Positions 26,585 through 36,586 of a DNA stretch of 64,000 nucleotides are shown one piece after another. The stretch spans positions 360,655 through 424,654 of the forward strand of contig CAVXLC010000008.1 in NCBI GenBank assembly GCA_963762545.1. Direction: 5' to 3'. The notes beneath the pieces are model-generated. The model had not been told where the DNA came from. It saw nothing but the letters and a program-made list of their open reading frames with translations, and did not search any database. The translations under genes and the position numbers were made by a program. Source of the stretch: JABFSM01 sp963762545 (lineage in GTDB: Bacteria > Gemmatimonadota > Gemmatimonadetes > Gemmatimonadales > GWC2-71-9). The stretch's first letter is position 1; each line of letters opens with the position of its first letter.

Positions 26585-28254
26585 GGGAACCTTCTGGGCC
26601 GAGTCTGCGTGACGCCCAGACGGCGAGTTCCTCCCGCCGGATCTTCGAGTTGTGGCGCGGATCAACCGGAAACCCGCGATGGGGCAGGAAGCGGGTGACC
26701 ACTCCGCGGAATGGCGTGGACGCAGCGAGCGCGGCCAGCTCGGCCTCCATGCCGGGCGAGAACCGGATCCCCGGTTCGCACTCGATGCAGGCCACGGGCA
26801 GGTCGTCCGCCGGCGGGGCCGACCGACGACGGCGCTGCGGAAGACGCCGGGGTGCTGGTTGAAGATGTTCTCGAGCGACACCGGCGCGAACATCCCCCGG
26901 AGCGTCTCGATCCGCTGCGACTTCCGGCCGCAGAACCAGACCCGTCCCTCGGCATCGACCCGGCCGAGATCGCCGGTCCGGTGCAGGATCCGGCCATCGT
27001 GGAGGATCTTCGCGCGAGCGGTCTCCTCGGGCCGATGGGGGTACGCGGGACTACCACCGCCCCGCCGACCACGATTTCACCGATGGCACCGGTGGGCAGG
27101 CGGAGGTCCTCGGACCAGCGGGGATCGCATCGTCCACGACGCGGATGATGTCGAGATCGACGCCGGGCAGCGGGGTGCCCACGCACGTGCCATAGCCCTG
27201 GCGCGACGCAGCCCAGGTTCCGGTGAGCGAATCGGTGTCCGCCATGGTCAGGGGCATCGCCTCCGTGGCGCCATAGGGTGTGTGCAGGCTACCGCCCGGG
27301 AGCATGATGGCCACGAGGCGACTGTGGAGCGCCGGAGGCACGGGCGCGCCGGCCGCGATCGCGTGGCGGAGGGTCGGCAGGCGGAGCCCGGTCCGTTCCG
27401 CGTGGCGCACCAGGTTCATCCAGACAATCGGCGATGCAATGGCGATCTCCGCCGAGCGGGCCGTCACCGACTCCGCAATCCGCTCCGGGTTCGCGGCCGC
27501 TGGACGGGAGACGTCCATGTCCGGGAGAATCGCCGTCAGACCGTCGGCCAGGGCGAATGGAACGAACGGCGCGAAACACATGACGACACGCATCCCCTTC
27601 TCGCGCCAGCCGCAGACCTCACGGACCAGCGCCGCCTGCGCCCTGACCATGCCGTGGGTGTAGTAGACCCCCTTGGCCACACCGGTGGAGCCGGAGGTGA
27701 AGGGGAGATAGCATCGTCGTCCGGGGCAGCGGGCTCTGCCTCAACCATCTGGCCGTCGATCCGGCACCGGGCCAGCCGGCGGCCGCCGCCAAGCCACCCC
27801 GGGCCGGAGGTAATGGCGATGCGCACCGATCCAAAGGACCGCGGAGCCAGCCGGCGGTAGGAGGTGAAAGGCCGGCAAGGCGAGGAGCACACGCGGCTGC
27901 ACGGCCTCGACACAGGCGAGCAGCCGCGGCAGGCTCATCCGCGGATCGAGAAAGGCGGGGACGGCCCCCAACCGGAGCAGTGCGTAAAAGACGGCATAAC
28001 CGTCGATCGATGGCCGCAACATGTAGAGGACGCGGTCGCCGGCCCGGACCCCCTCTCGGGCAAACCCGCGGGCGTAGCCGTCGGCGAGGGTGTCAAGCTG
28101 GCCGAAGGTGACGGTGCTCCACGCGGGCGTTCCACCCCGCCGGCCGTCAGGCTGGATAACGCCGCCCGTCGGCCTCGGTCCGGCCACGGTCCCGGAGCAA
28201 TGCCGCGAGGCTGGCATCTTGGACGGGGGCGAGTGGAACGCGAGCGATGGTCAC
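26577..28254 (-). CDS. OleC-like adenylate-forming enzyme (beta-lactone synthetase family), frame-disrupted
   Basis: The GTG at 28254 overlaps the DUF6629 stop. The N-terminus has GDRVLYMLRPSIDGYAVFYA and LGAVPAFLDP. A frame change then gives YLPFTSGSTGVAKGVYYTHG, the AMP-binding loop, and still other frames give WREKGMRVVMCFAPFVPFAL, ATPYGATEAMPL-like sequence and GRKSQRIETLRGMFAPVSLE with FNQHPGVFRSAVVG. The combination (short hydrophobic N-terminus, GVYYTHG, FNQHP) is what I recall for OleC, which cyclises beta-hydroxyacids to beta-lactones, rather than for a CoA ligase. The stop at 26577 overlaps oleD by 8 bp. Several indels are needed. Confidence 0.68.
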
Positions 28255-28926
28255 GCGGCGGCGGGTCCGGTCCGGGGTGACCGGCCGAGCGCGTCAGCCC
28301 GCACGATCGCGACGATCAATGCGCTGATGAAGGCGGCAAAGAAGCACCAGACGGAGGCCGCCGCGTTAGGGTAGGTAACCTTCGCGACGATCAGGGACGC
28401 GAGGCTGCCACCCCGATGATCTGCATCAGCCGGCTGCTCGAGAGGGTAAATGGCGGCACCACCACGACGAGGACGTATGCTGTATCGACGAATGCTCGCA
28501 GTACCGGTGGTATTGCGATGTGATACGAGATATGGCCGCCAGCAATGTGCGCCGTCACAGCGTGCGCGGTGAGTGCCCAGCCCTCGGCCGCGCTCTCGAT
28601 GACACCGAACACGAGGAGACCGGATAGCAGATGCCGGCGCCCCGCTTCCGGCTCATGGAACGCACCGCAAGGGGCACCCAGGCTGGGCCAGACGACCTTG
28701 GCCACGACGAGAAAGAAGAACATCGCGGGCGCGGTGCCACGGCGAGGTTTCCGTCGCCCTCTAGGGACCGCCAGAGCACCCCCTCGGCGAACTGATGCAG
28801 CGCGAAGTAGATCGGGATGCCGGCGAGCAGGCGATGCGGCGTGTTCTTCGCCGTGGAAAGCGCCAGGACTCCGGCGAGCGCCGTGACTCCGGAGGCGGTG
28901 AAGCTGGCAGTCGCTGAGAAGCACAT
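28251..28926 (-). CDS. DUF6629-like multi-spanning membrane protein, frame-disrupted
   Basis: It starts MCFSATASFTASGVTALAGV, the hallmark N-terminus of a small family of bacterial membrane proteins (DUF6629). After a frame change near 28735 it continues MFFFLVVAKVVWPSLGA, then a conserved-looking HIAGGHISYHI and VDTAYVLVVVVPPFTL, and ends after another change as PNAAASVWCFFAAFISALIV. About seven helices and 225 residues are expected. Its function is unknown. It lies between oleB and oleC (28 bp after the first, GTGA overlap with the second), which ties it to this pathway, perhaps for membrane delivery or transport of the hydrophobic product. Confidence 0.6.
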
Positions 28927-28954
28927 GGGTGCGCTGACCTTTCCGTCGGGGCCG

Positions 28955-29920
28955 TCAGGAGGCGGCGCGGGCCACCGCGCCAGCGTCGTCTGCGGAGCGC
29001 GCGAGAAATGCGCGCATCAGCGGAATGATGCGATCCGGCACTTCCTCGACGACCCAGTGCGCGGCGTCCTCGAAGCGATGCACTTCGGCGTCCGGGAAGC
29101 GCCGCCGCAGGGTGTCGAGGTACCCGGCGTGGAACACCGGATCCTTGACGCCCCAGATGATCAGATGCGGAAGCGCCGCCAGGCGATCGAGCCCCTGCTC
29201 GAGTTGACGCAGCAGCGCCCGGTTGGGGTGGTCCGCCTCGATGGGGATTTCCTGCACGAACCGGAGGATAGCCACGCGGTGAGCCCAGGAGTCATAGGGC
29301 GCGAGATATCCGTCGCGGACGCCGGGGTCGATGCGGTGATGGTTCGCGGCCATGGCCCAGAGTCCGGCGCGCACCATGCCGTTGAGTCCACGAATGACCA
29401 GAGGGCCCATGAGGGGCAGGCGCAGCAGGGTCAGGAGCGTGGGCAGCGGCTCGAGCGAGACGCCGGTGTTGAAAGTGACGAGGCGGCGGAAGCGGTCGGG
29501 ATCCTGGACCGCCGCAGCATAGCCGATCGGGCCACCCCAATCGTGCGTGACGAGGGTGACTTCGCGAAGATCGTAGCGCATCGAGGAGCTCGACCAGGTT
29601 TCCGGTGTGCGCCGGGATCCGGTAGTCGCCCTGCTCGGGCTTGTCGGATAGGCCGCAGCCGAGATGATCGGGGACAATACAGCGATAGTGATTCGCAGGC
29701 CGAGCACCAGGTTGGCGATAGTAGAACGACCAAGTCGGGTTGCCGTGCAGCATGACGATCGGTCGACCGGACCCTTCGTCCAGGTAGTGCATGCGGTGCC
29801 CGTTCCGCAGCGTGCAGAGGCGTCCCTGGAAGGGGTAGCGGCTCCGAACGGCAGCCGGGAGCGCGACCGTCCGGCTGTCCTGTGGCGCCGGGCCGATCGC
29901 GGTGTGGACGCGAGCTGGCT
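28955..29920 (-). CDS. OleB-like haloalkane-dehalogenase-fold hydrolase, frame-disrupted
   Basis: Combined frames give LRNGHRMHYLDEGSGRPIVM, HGNPTWSFYYR, VPDHLGCGLSDKP, the nucleophile elbow VTHDWGGPIGYA with Asp as nucleophile, IIWGVKDPVFHAGY and the histidine in EDAAHWVVEEVP. This is the alpha/beta-hydrolase group of haloalkane dehalogenases and OleB, the beta-lactone decarboxylase that yields cis-olefins. The C-terminal 200 residues are in one clean frame ending at 28955. The start is uncertain because no ATG or GTG lies in the N-terminal frame before about 29840 and the frame changes near 29700. It sits between the P450 and DUF6629 genes. Confidence 0.68.
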   Translation of the reverse strand, partial: SQLASTPRSARRHRTAGRSRSRLPFGAATPSRDASARCGTGTACTTWTKGPVDRSSCCTATRLGRSTIANLVLGLRITIAVLSPIISAAAYPTSPSRATTGSRRTPETWSSSSMRYDLREVTLVTHDWGGPIGYAAAVQDPDRFRRLVTFNTGVSLEPLPTLLTLLRLPLMGPLVIRGLNGMVRAGLWAMAANHHRIDPGVRDGYLAPYDSWAHRVAILRFVQEIPIEADHPNRALLRQLEQGLDRLAALPHLIIWGVKDPVFHAGYLDTLRRRFPDAEVHRFEDAAHWVVEEVPDRIIPLMRAFLARSADDAGAVARAAS

Positions 29921-29929
29921 GGGCGATGG

Positions 29930-31278
29930 CGCCGATCTGGTGCGCGCCTCCGGGATCATGCGAATGCCACCCTGCGGCCGCAGGTTGATGAGCGGGCGGA
30001 GCACGACGGCATGTCCGGGCTCGAGGCGGAGGCGCCAGCGCTGCGCCAGGGTGGCCATCACCAGGGAGGCCTCCTGAGCGCGTACGGCTGGCCGATGCAG
30101 CCGCGGGAGCCACCCCCGAACGGGAAATAGGCAAACCGGGGCGGACGGGTGCCGGTGGCCGGGTCCCATCGCCGTGGGTTGAACTGCTCCGGATCGGGGT
30201 AGAAGCGGGGATCCCGCTGCATGACGTACGGGCTCAGGAGCACCAGAGTGCCCGCCCGAATGGTGTAGCCGCCGACGGTGAAGTCCCTGACCGGCTCGCG
30301 CGCGATGGCGTAGATCGGCGGGTAGAGCCGCAGCGACTCGGAGAGGACCATCTTGGTGTACGGCAGGTTGCCGAGGTCCTCGACGGTGGGGGCGCGTCCG
30401 CCCAGCACCTGGTCGAGCTCGGCCCAGAGTGCGGCTTCGACGTTGGGGTGGCGCGCCAGCGCGTACCAGACCCAGGTCAGGCAGAGCGATACCGTATCGA
30501 AGGCAGTCAGGAAGAGGGTCAGCGCCTCATCGCGCAGCTGCCGATCGGTCATGTGCTCGCGCTCGCCCTCGCTGTCCTGGGCCTGGAGCAACATCGACAG
30601 CAGGTCGTGTTTCTCGCCGGGGCGCTGGCGGCGCTCGTCGATGAGTCCGTAAATGACCCGATCGAGGTGCGCCCGCGCCCGGAAGAAGCGCCGGTTGCTC
30701 GGCAGGGGCAGGTGCAGCAGCCACTCGGCGCCCGGCAAGGACACCCGGGAAAAGAGACGCATCGCGTCGTCGAGCGAATGGCCGATGCCGGCAGCGACGG
30801 AGGAGTCCATGTCCCAGCTGAACATGGTCTTCCCGGCGATCGCGGTGGCCAGCCGGACCATCTGGTCCATGATATTGACGGACCGCCCGTCGCTCCACGC
30901 GGCGCTCATTCGGAGAGTGTAGTCGGTCACGTGCGGGGCGTAGCCGACCAATCGATGGGGCAGCAGCGCCGGGCTCACGATGCGCGATTGCCGGGCATGG
31001 AACTCGCCTTCACTGGTCAGCAGCCCCTCGCCCAGCAGCACTCTGGCAAGCCGGAGCGGGCGGCCCTTCTCGAAGTTCCGGTGGTTGGTTGCGAGCACCT
31101 CCTGCACGTGGTCCGGGTGGCTCAGCAGGACCCCGCGAATCGGGCCGGCACGGAACGAGGCGACGTCACCGAACTCGGCGACGAGCCGGGTCAGAAACCC
31201 GAGGATATCGCGCCGGACGGAGAGGAGTTGGCCGAATGGCGAGCGGCTCGTCGGCCCCGGAGGGAGGCGGGAGCTCAT
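29930..31278 (-). CDS. Cytochrome P450, one-base frame break near the C-terminus
   Basis: From the ATG at 31278 the first about 400 residues are intact: N-terminal LPPGPTSRSPFGQLL, the I-helix FLTAFDTVSLCLTW (AFDT in place of the usual AGxDT), SESLRLYPPIYAIAREPVRD (ExxR helix) and the haem loop FPFGGGSRGCIG with Cys about 390. Near 30076 the frame breaks to a premature stop; restoring one C gives QEASLVMATLAQRWRLRLEP and the expected family C-terminus to about residue 445. Such class II/CYP4-like bacterial P450s hydroxylate fatty chains. It starts 33 bp after the tandem KASIII gene, so a hydroxylation or desaturation of the lipid product is likely. Confidence 0.85.
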
Positions 31279-31311
31279 GGTGCGGAACTCATTGACCGTT
31301 GGGCTCCTGGA

Positions 31312-33330
31312 TCAGAAGTGGTAGAGCGCACATCCAACCTGGACACCGGAACCGACGGTGATCACGAGCCCGAGTTGTCCCGGTGACGCGAGCGCCTGGT
31401 CTCGGACCGCCTGGAAGGCGAACGGCACCGCGGAGGTGAAGAGATCCGCGTGCCCCTCAGTCACGTCCACGAACCGCTCGTGCGGCAGCCCGAGGGCCTT
31501 GCTCAGGCCGGTGATGAACGCCGCGGAGCTCTGGGGCGGGATGACCCGCGCAATCCGATTGAGGGCGACGCCTTCGGCCTCAAGGAACTCAGCGACCGCG
31601 ACGACCGTTGCGGCGAGGTAGCACTCCTCGAGGTGAGGATCGCGGGAGATGACGAGGTAGGTGGTGGCGTCGCGATTGGTGCAGTAGCTGGTGAACGCTT
31701 CGGCGTGCTCCGGGAAGGCCCAAAACCGGAAGGCCCCGAACCCCACCGGTGACGCCGTATCCTGGGTGAGGATGATGGCCGAGCCGGTTTCCTCGATGCC
31801 GAGTATCTCGGCCGGAAAGCGTTCAGCGTTATTCTCGACTTCGGAGGTGACAACCATCGCGGTGGTGACCCGACCTTCCCGGATCATCTCGGCGGCGATG
31901 TGACAGGCATTGAGGAAACCGACGACCCCGTTGGAGATGTCGAATGCCAGGGTGTGGCGGGGATCGGACTCGGAGAGTGCGGCGTTGAGCTCCAATTCCC
32001 CCGCCAGCAGCGCCGCGATGGCCGGCTCGGATACGAAGGCCGTGCGGTAGACGCCCGCATACACCAGAAGGCCGATGTCGGCCAGCGCCAGGGACGATCG
32101 AGCCAGGCAGTCGATAACCGCCCGCCGCAGCAGTTCAAAGGTGTCGGCACGGCCGGCGACGGGCCGCGGCGCGGTGCCGATGCTCTCGATCCGGACCGGC
32201 AGGACTTCGCGGCGGGGGAGAGGCGCTTGCTTCGGCGCGGTGACGGGCATGGCCGGTGCGGCGAGGCGATCGGGCAGGTCATCGAAGGTGTAGAGCGCGG
32301 TGCCCACGGTGAGGCCGGAGCCGCTGATGGCGAAGATCACCCGGTCGCCGGTGCGAATCCGGCCGGCGGCCAGGCTGTCGGCGAGCGCCACGACGTGGGA
32401 GGTCGACGCCGTGTTGCCGCGCCGGGCGAGGTTGTCGATCGTGTTGCCAGGGTGACAGACCCGCCCGCCCATGACCCGGTTGATCTCGCGCATGGCGCCG
32501 GTGAGCGCCATGCGCGATGTCTGGTGCATGATCAGGTGCTGAAACGATTCCGGCGACCAGCCGGCTTGCTCGATCGTCTCGAGCGCGTGCATGGCGCCGC
32601 TCCGGGTCGCAGCCTCGGTGAGGTTGAGCGAGTCCGTGAGCATGATCGCGCCGCCGTGGGGTTCCCGCGTCGGGTAGGCCATGCAGTACCGCGCGTACGC
32701 CCCGTAGGTCGTGAGGCCCAGCGCGTCGAAGCCACAGCCAGGGGCATCGGTTGCCTCGAGCAGGACGGCGGCCCCGGCATCGCCCAGCGTCAGGCAGGCC
32801 AGCCGCGGGTCGAGCAGTTCGGTGATTTCCTTCTGCGCCGTGACCCCGAGATGCGAGATGTATTCGCCGCTGGCGACGAGCCCGCGCCGGATGACGCCGC
32901 GACGGATGAGCGCGTCGGCCACGACGAGCCCCGCGAACATGCCGGAACAGGCACTGGCGAGGTCGAACACGAGCGCCCGGTCCAGCCCGAGCCGACAGCG
33001 GAGTCGCAGCGCGGTGCTGGGCTCGTGGGAGATCCACAGCCCCGGCCCGTCGCTGCGGGAGACGCTCGCGACGATGAGGAGTTCGATGTCCTCGGGGCGG
33101 TGCTTCGAGTGTTCCAGGCACCGGGTGAGGGCCCGTTCCGCGAGGTCGATCGAATACTCGTGGTCCGAGACGACGCACCGGGACTTGATGCCCGACATCC
33201 GCTCCAGCGGGAAGCCGGTGTCGTGGACGCAGCCGCGGAGCAGCGCCTCGGTGCTGACCTCCCGCGATGGCAGGTACACGCCAAGGCTCTCGATGAGCGT
33301 GGTGCGACAGGCCGGGCGAGGGTCAGACAT
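31312..33330 (-). CDS. Fused tandem KASIII/OleA-like condensing enzyme with an inactive second domain
   Basis: The 672-residue protein is two thiolase-fold KASIII domains in one chain. Domain 1 (1-350) has Cys128 (DLASACSG), His269 (LIMHQTS) and Asn306 (RRGNTAS), the full KASIII triad, and Glu103 in HEPSTA. Domain 2 (about 378-672) has Val469 at the Cys position (FDISNGVVG), Pro599 at the His position (VIPPQSS) and Ala at the Asn position, but keeps Glu435 in SEPAIA. OleA works as a dimer in which a glutamate of one subunit enters the active site of the other, and lipstatin LstA/LstB is a hetero-dimer. This looks like such a pair fused. The start at 33330 overlaps the TE-less NRPS stop by 8 bp. 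Upstream in-frame extension is Arg/Ser-rich and was rejected. Confidence 0.88.
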   Translation of the reverse strand: MSDPRPACRTTLIESLGVYLPSREVSTEALLRGCVHDTGFPLERMSGIKSRCVVSDHEYSIDLAERALTRCLEHSKHRPEDIELLIVASVSRSDGPGLWISHEPSTALRLRCRLGLDRALVFDLASACSGMFAGLVVADALIRRGVIRRGLVASGEYISHLGVTAQKEITELLDPRLACLTLGDAGAAVLLEATDAPGCGFDALGLTTYGAYARYCMAYPTREPHGGAIMLTDSLNLTEAATRSGAMHALETIEQAGWSPESFQHLIMHQTSRMALTGAMREINRVMGGRVCHPGNTIDNLARRGNTASTSHVVALADSLAAGRIRTGDRVIFAISGSGLTVGTALYTFDDLPDRLAAPAMPVTAPKQAPLPRREVLPVRIESIGTAPRPVAGRADTFELLRRAVIDCLARSSLALADIGLLVYAGVYRTAFVSEPAIAALLAGELELNAALSESDPRHTLAFDISNGVVGFLNACHIAAEMIREGRVTTAMVVTSEVENNAERFPAEILGIEETGSAIILTQDTASPVGFGAFRFWAFPEHAEAFTSYCTNRDATTYLVISRDPHLEECYLAATVVAVAEFLEAEGVALNRIARVIPPQSSAAFITGLSKALGLPHERFVDVTEGHADLFTSAVPFAFQAVRDQALASPGQLGLVITVGSGVQVGCALYHF

Positions 33331-36300
33331 GGTGGGTGGCCCCAGGCGCGGCGCACGACGCGACGACCTCGAGCGATGCGGCGAGTTCCGCCACCGTCTG
33401 ATGTTCGAAAAAGGACTGCGGTGCGAGGACGAGCTCCGCGGCCTGCGCGCGGACGACGATCTCGAGAATCTGGATGGATCCACCGCCAAGATCGAAGAAG
33501 TTGTCGTGGACGCCGACGTGCGAGACGCCGAGCACCTGCGCGTAAAGTGCGGCGAGTTGCGCTTCGAGCGGGGTGGCCGGTGCGGCGAGCGACGGGTCGG
33601 CCGGGGCTGCCGGCGGCGCCGGGAGGGCATGGCGGTCGACCTTGCCCGACGTGGTGAGCGGAATCCGGGACAGCGACACGAAGACGGCCGGGATCAGGTA
33701 GGCCGGCAGGGTGACGCGCAGGAACTCCCGCAGTTCGGCGGCCGGCGGTTCCCTCCCCTCGTGGCAAACGAGGTAGGCGACGAGGTGCTTGTCGCCGGCG
33801 GCGCCGGCACGCACAACGACGACCGCCTCGCGGACCGATGGGTGCTGGCCGAGCGCCGCTTCGATCTCGCCGGGTTCGATGCGGAAACCGTGCAGCTTCA
33901 CCTGGTCGTCGAGGCGGCCGAGTACCTCGATGCTTCCGTCCGGCGTGAAGCGCGCGAGGTCGCCGGTGCGGAAGAGGCGGCCGGGAGCGCCCGACAGTCC
34001 TGGCGGCACCGGAATGAACCGCTCGCCGGTCAGCTGGGGCAGGTTGTGGTAGCCGATGGCGACGCCGTCTCCGCCAATGTAGATCTCGCCGGGGGCGCCC
34101 ACCGGCAGCGGCTGGAGCTGGGGATCAAGGACATAGAGTTGGGTATTGGCGAGGGGTTGCCCGATGGTGATCCGCCGCCGGCCCGGCCGCACCTGGCCGG
34201 CGGACGACCAGACCGTCGATTCAGTCGGGCCATACACGTTCCAGAGGGTGCCCACCCGGCGGAGCAGTTGATCAGCAAGTTCCGGCGTGAGCGGCTCGCC
34301 GCCGGAAAGCGCGATCAGGCCGGCATGGCCGCGCCAGTCACCTTGCAGGAGCATGCGCCACATGGCGGGGGTGGCCTGCATGATCTTCACGCCATGGGCC
34401 AGCATCGCCGCGTGCAACCGCCGCCGGTCCAGGGCTTCCTCCCGGGTGGCCAGCACCACCGTGCCGCCGGTGATCAGCGGCAGGTAGAGCTCCAGTGCCG
34501 CGATGTCGAACGACACCGAAGTCACCGCCAGCAACGCATCGCCGACGCCGGGCGCCAGCAGCTGGCGCATGGACCAGAGCAGGTTGACCAGCGCCTGGTG
34601 GGGAATCCGCACGCCCTTCGGCTGGCCGGTGGATCCAGAGGTATAGATGAGATAGGCGAGGTCCGCAGGCGTCACGCCGTTGTCGGCAACGCGGCATGCC
34701 GGCGCCTCGTCGGCAAACCCGGCGACCGCGATCGACTCGACGGCGTCGTCCGGATGCCACCCGCATTCCGTGAGCACCAGCGTCGCGCCGGCGTCGCGCA
34801 GGAGAAAGCGCACCCGTTCGGAGGGCAGCGACGGATCGATCGGAAGGTACGCCGCACCGGCCTTGAGCACGGCGAGGAGCCCGGCCACCAGTGCCGGGGA
34901 GCGCTCGAGATAGACCCCGACCGGCATGCCCGGCCCGGCGCCGCGGGCGCGGAGCCGGGCGGCGAGCCGGGTGGCCCAACGATCCAGTTCGCGATAGCTC
35001 AGGCGCGCGTCCTCGCAGATGACGGCGACCGCGTCGGGGGTGCGCTCCGCCTGGGCCTCGACCAGCTGGTGCACACACTGGGTCCGAGGGTACTCCGCGG
35101 TGGTGTCGTTGGCGGTCACCACCAGGCGATGCTGCTCGGCCTCGGTCATGAGCGGCAGCGCCGAGAGACGGGTCCCCGGACTGGCCGTCGCGGTAGCGAG
35201 GAGCAGCTGGAAGGACGTCGCCAGGCGCTCGATGGTCGCGCGCTCGAAAAGGTCAGTGTTGAACTCAAACTCCGCGTCGAACCCTCCCTCGGACTCGCTG
35301 ATCAGGAGGGTGAGGTCGAACTGGGCGGCACCGCGGTCGACCGTCACCAGGCGCACCGACAGGTCCGGAATGGTCACCTCCGGCAGGGGCGAGTTCTGCA
35401 GAATGAACATCACCTGGAAGATCGGCGTCCGGCTCAACGCACGTTGGGGCCGGAGTTCGGCCACGAGCTTCTCGAACGGCAGTTCCTGGTGGGCGTAGGC
35501 GGCGAGCGCCACATCCCGCACCCGGCGCAGGAGTTCGTCGAAGGCTGGATCGCCGGAGAGATCGGCGCGCAGCACCAGCGTGTTGATGAAGGCGCCGATG
35601 AGTTCCTGGGTCTCAGGGCGGGCCCGGCCGGCGGTGGGCGTGCCGACCAGGATGTCGTCCTGCCGGCAATAGCGGTGGAGTAACGCCTGGTACCCTGCCA
35701 TCAGGGCCATGTATAAGGTGGCGTCAGCCTGCCGGGCGAGTTCCTTGAGGCCGGCGGCAACGGGCGAGGGCACCCGGAAACGATGGATCGACCCGCTGAA
35801 GGTCTGGCGGGCTCCCCGCGGGTGGTCGATGGGCAGGTCGAGCACCGGGAGTTCACCGCCGAGCCGTTCCCTCCAGAAGGCAAGCTGGCGTTCGAACAGC
35901 GGAAGGTGGCGCGGGTCGCGCTGCCAGGCGGCAAAGTCGCGGTACTGGATCGGGAGCGGCGGCAGCCCGGCCGGAGACCCGCTGGTGAGCGCGCCGTAGT
36001 GCTGGAAGAGTTCGCGCAAGAGCACGCCGAGCGACCAGCCATCCGCGATGGTGTGGTGGATGACGATCACGAGCAGGTGGCAGTCGGATGCCAGCCGGAA
36101 CGCCCGGGCGCGGAGCAGCGGGGGATGCGCGAGATCGAAGGGGCGGCGCGCCTCCCGCGCGGCGAGCCGCCCGGCTTCGGTCTCGGGGTCGAGATGAGCC
36201 TGGAGATCGACGGTGCCGAGCTCGAGCGAGAGCGCGGGCGCCACCCGGGGCAGCACGCCCCCGCTGCTCAGGTCGAAGCTGGTGCGAAGCGCCTCGTGGC

Positions 36301-36586
36301 GGGCGACGGTCCGGTTGGCGCTGTGTTGGAGGACGGAGAGGTCGAGCGGACCGTCCAGGCGAACGCAGGTGGCCAGGTTGTTGACGGCGGTATTCGGGTC
36401 GAGGAGCTCCAGGAAGAGCTGCCGCTCCTGCACGAACGAGAGGGCGATGGGCGCGTCGGGCCGGCCAGCGGTGATGCCGCCATCGCCGCCAGCCCCGCGG
36501 CGCGCCCACTGGGCGAACAGGGCCTGTTTCGCGGGGGAGAGATCGGTGGCAGGTCCCCTGGTTGCTCCGTTCCCGGTCCCGGTCAC
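33323..36586 (-). CDS. NRPS module C-A-T, glycine predicted, no thioesterase
   Basis: The 1087-residue protein has a condensation domain (HHTIADGW, about 177), an adenylation domain (YTSGSTGQPKG, about 645; FRTGDLA; NVYGPTEST) and a carrier (GGGSIQILE, Ser about 1035), then ends about 50 residues later. The pocket residues I extract are D-I-L-Q-L-G-V-V-W-K, very close to known glycine codes. There is no epimerase, reductase or thioesterase, so the peptidyl thioester must be released by another protein; the next gene, overlapping by 8 bp, is the OleA-like condensing enzyme. The GTG start overlaps the PKS stop (GTGA), implying direct hand-over from the PKS ACP. Confidence 0.93.
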   Translation of the reverse strand: MTGTGNGATRGPATDLSPAKQALFAQWARRGAGGDGGITAGRPDAPIALSFVQERQLFLELLDPNTAVNNLATCVRLDGPLDLSVLQHSANRTVARHEALRTSFDLSSGGVLPRVAPALSLELGTVDLQAHLDPETEAGRLAAREARRPFDLAHPPLLRARAFRLASDCHLLVIVIHHTIADGWSLGVLLRELFQHYGALTSGSPAGLPPLPIQYRDFAAWQRDPRHLPLFERQLAFWRERLGGELPVLDLPIDHPRGARQTFSGSIHRFRVPSPVAAGLKELARQADATLYMALMAGYQALLHRYCRQDDILVGTPTAGRARPETQELIGAFINTLVLRADLSGDPAFDELLRRVRDVALAAYAHQELPFEKLVAELRPQRALSRTPIFQVMFILQNSPLPEVTIPDLSVRLVTVDRGAAQFDLTLLISESEGGFDAEFEFNTDLFERATIERLATSFQLLLATATASPGTRLSALPLMTEAEQHRLVVTANDTTAEYPRTQCVHQLVEAQAERTPDAVAVICEDARLSYRELDRWATRLAARLRARGAGPGMPVGVYLERSPALVAGLLAVLKAGAAYLPIDPSLPSERVRFLLRDAGATLVLTECGWHPDDAVESIAVAGFADEAPACRVADNGVTPADLAYLIYTSGSTGQPKGVRIPHQALVNLLWSMRQLLAPGVGDALLAVTSVSFDIAALELYLPLITGGTVVLATREEALDRRRLHAAMLAHGVKIMQATPAMWRMLLQGDWRGHAGLIALSGGEPLTPELADQLLRRVGTLWNVYGPTESTVWSSAGQVRPGRRRITIGQPLANTQLYVLDPQLQPLPVGAPGEIYIGGDGVAIGYHNLPQLTGERFIPVPPGLSGAPGRLFRTGDLARFTPDGSIEVLGRLDDQVKLHGFRIEPGEIEAALGQHPSVREAVVVVRAGAAGDKHLVAYLVCHEGREPPAAELREFLRVTLPAYLIPAVFVSLSRIPLTTSGKVDRHALPAPPAAPADPSLAAPATPLEAQLAALYAQVLGVSHVGVHDNFFDLGGGSIQILEIVVRAQAAELVLAPQSFFEHQTVAELAASLEVVASCAAPGATHHV

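Noticed and set aside
30058..31278. P450 as a naturally truncated protein ending just after the haem loop
   Set aside because: The expected C-terminal sequence continues immediately in the next frame and one base restores it, so a sequence error is more likely than a real truncation.
24083..31278. Reading the OleB/C/D region as a cluster of dead pseudogenes
   Set aside because: All catalytic motifs (Asp nucleophile of OleB, AMP loop of OleC, YxxxK of OleD) are intact and start/stop overlaps between genes are preserved. Decay would be expected to hit them too. It cannot be fully excluded.
32711..35683. 990-codon plus-strand frame across the tandem KASIII and glycine NRPS genes
   Set aside because: It overlaps two well-supported minus-strand genes and has low-complexity composition without recognisable motifs.
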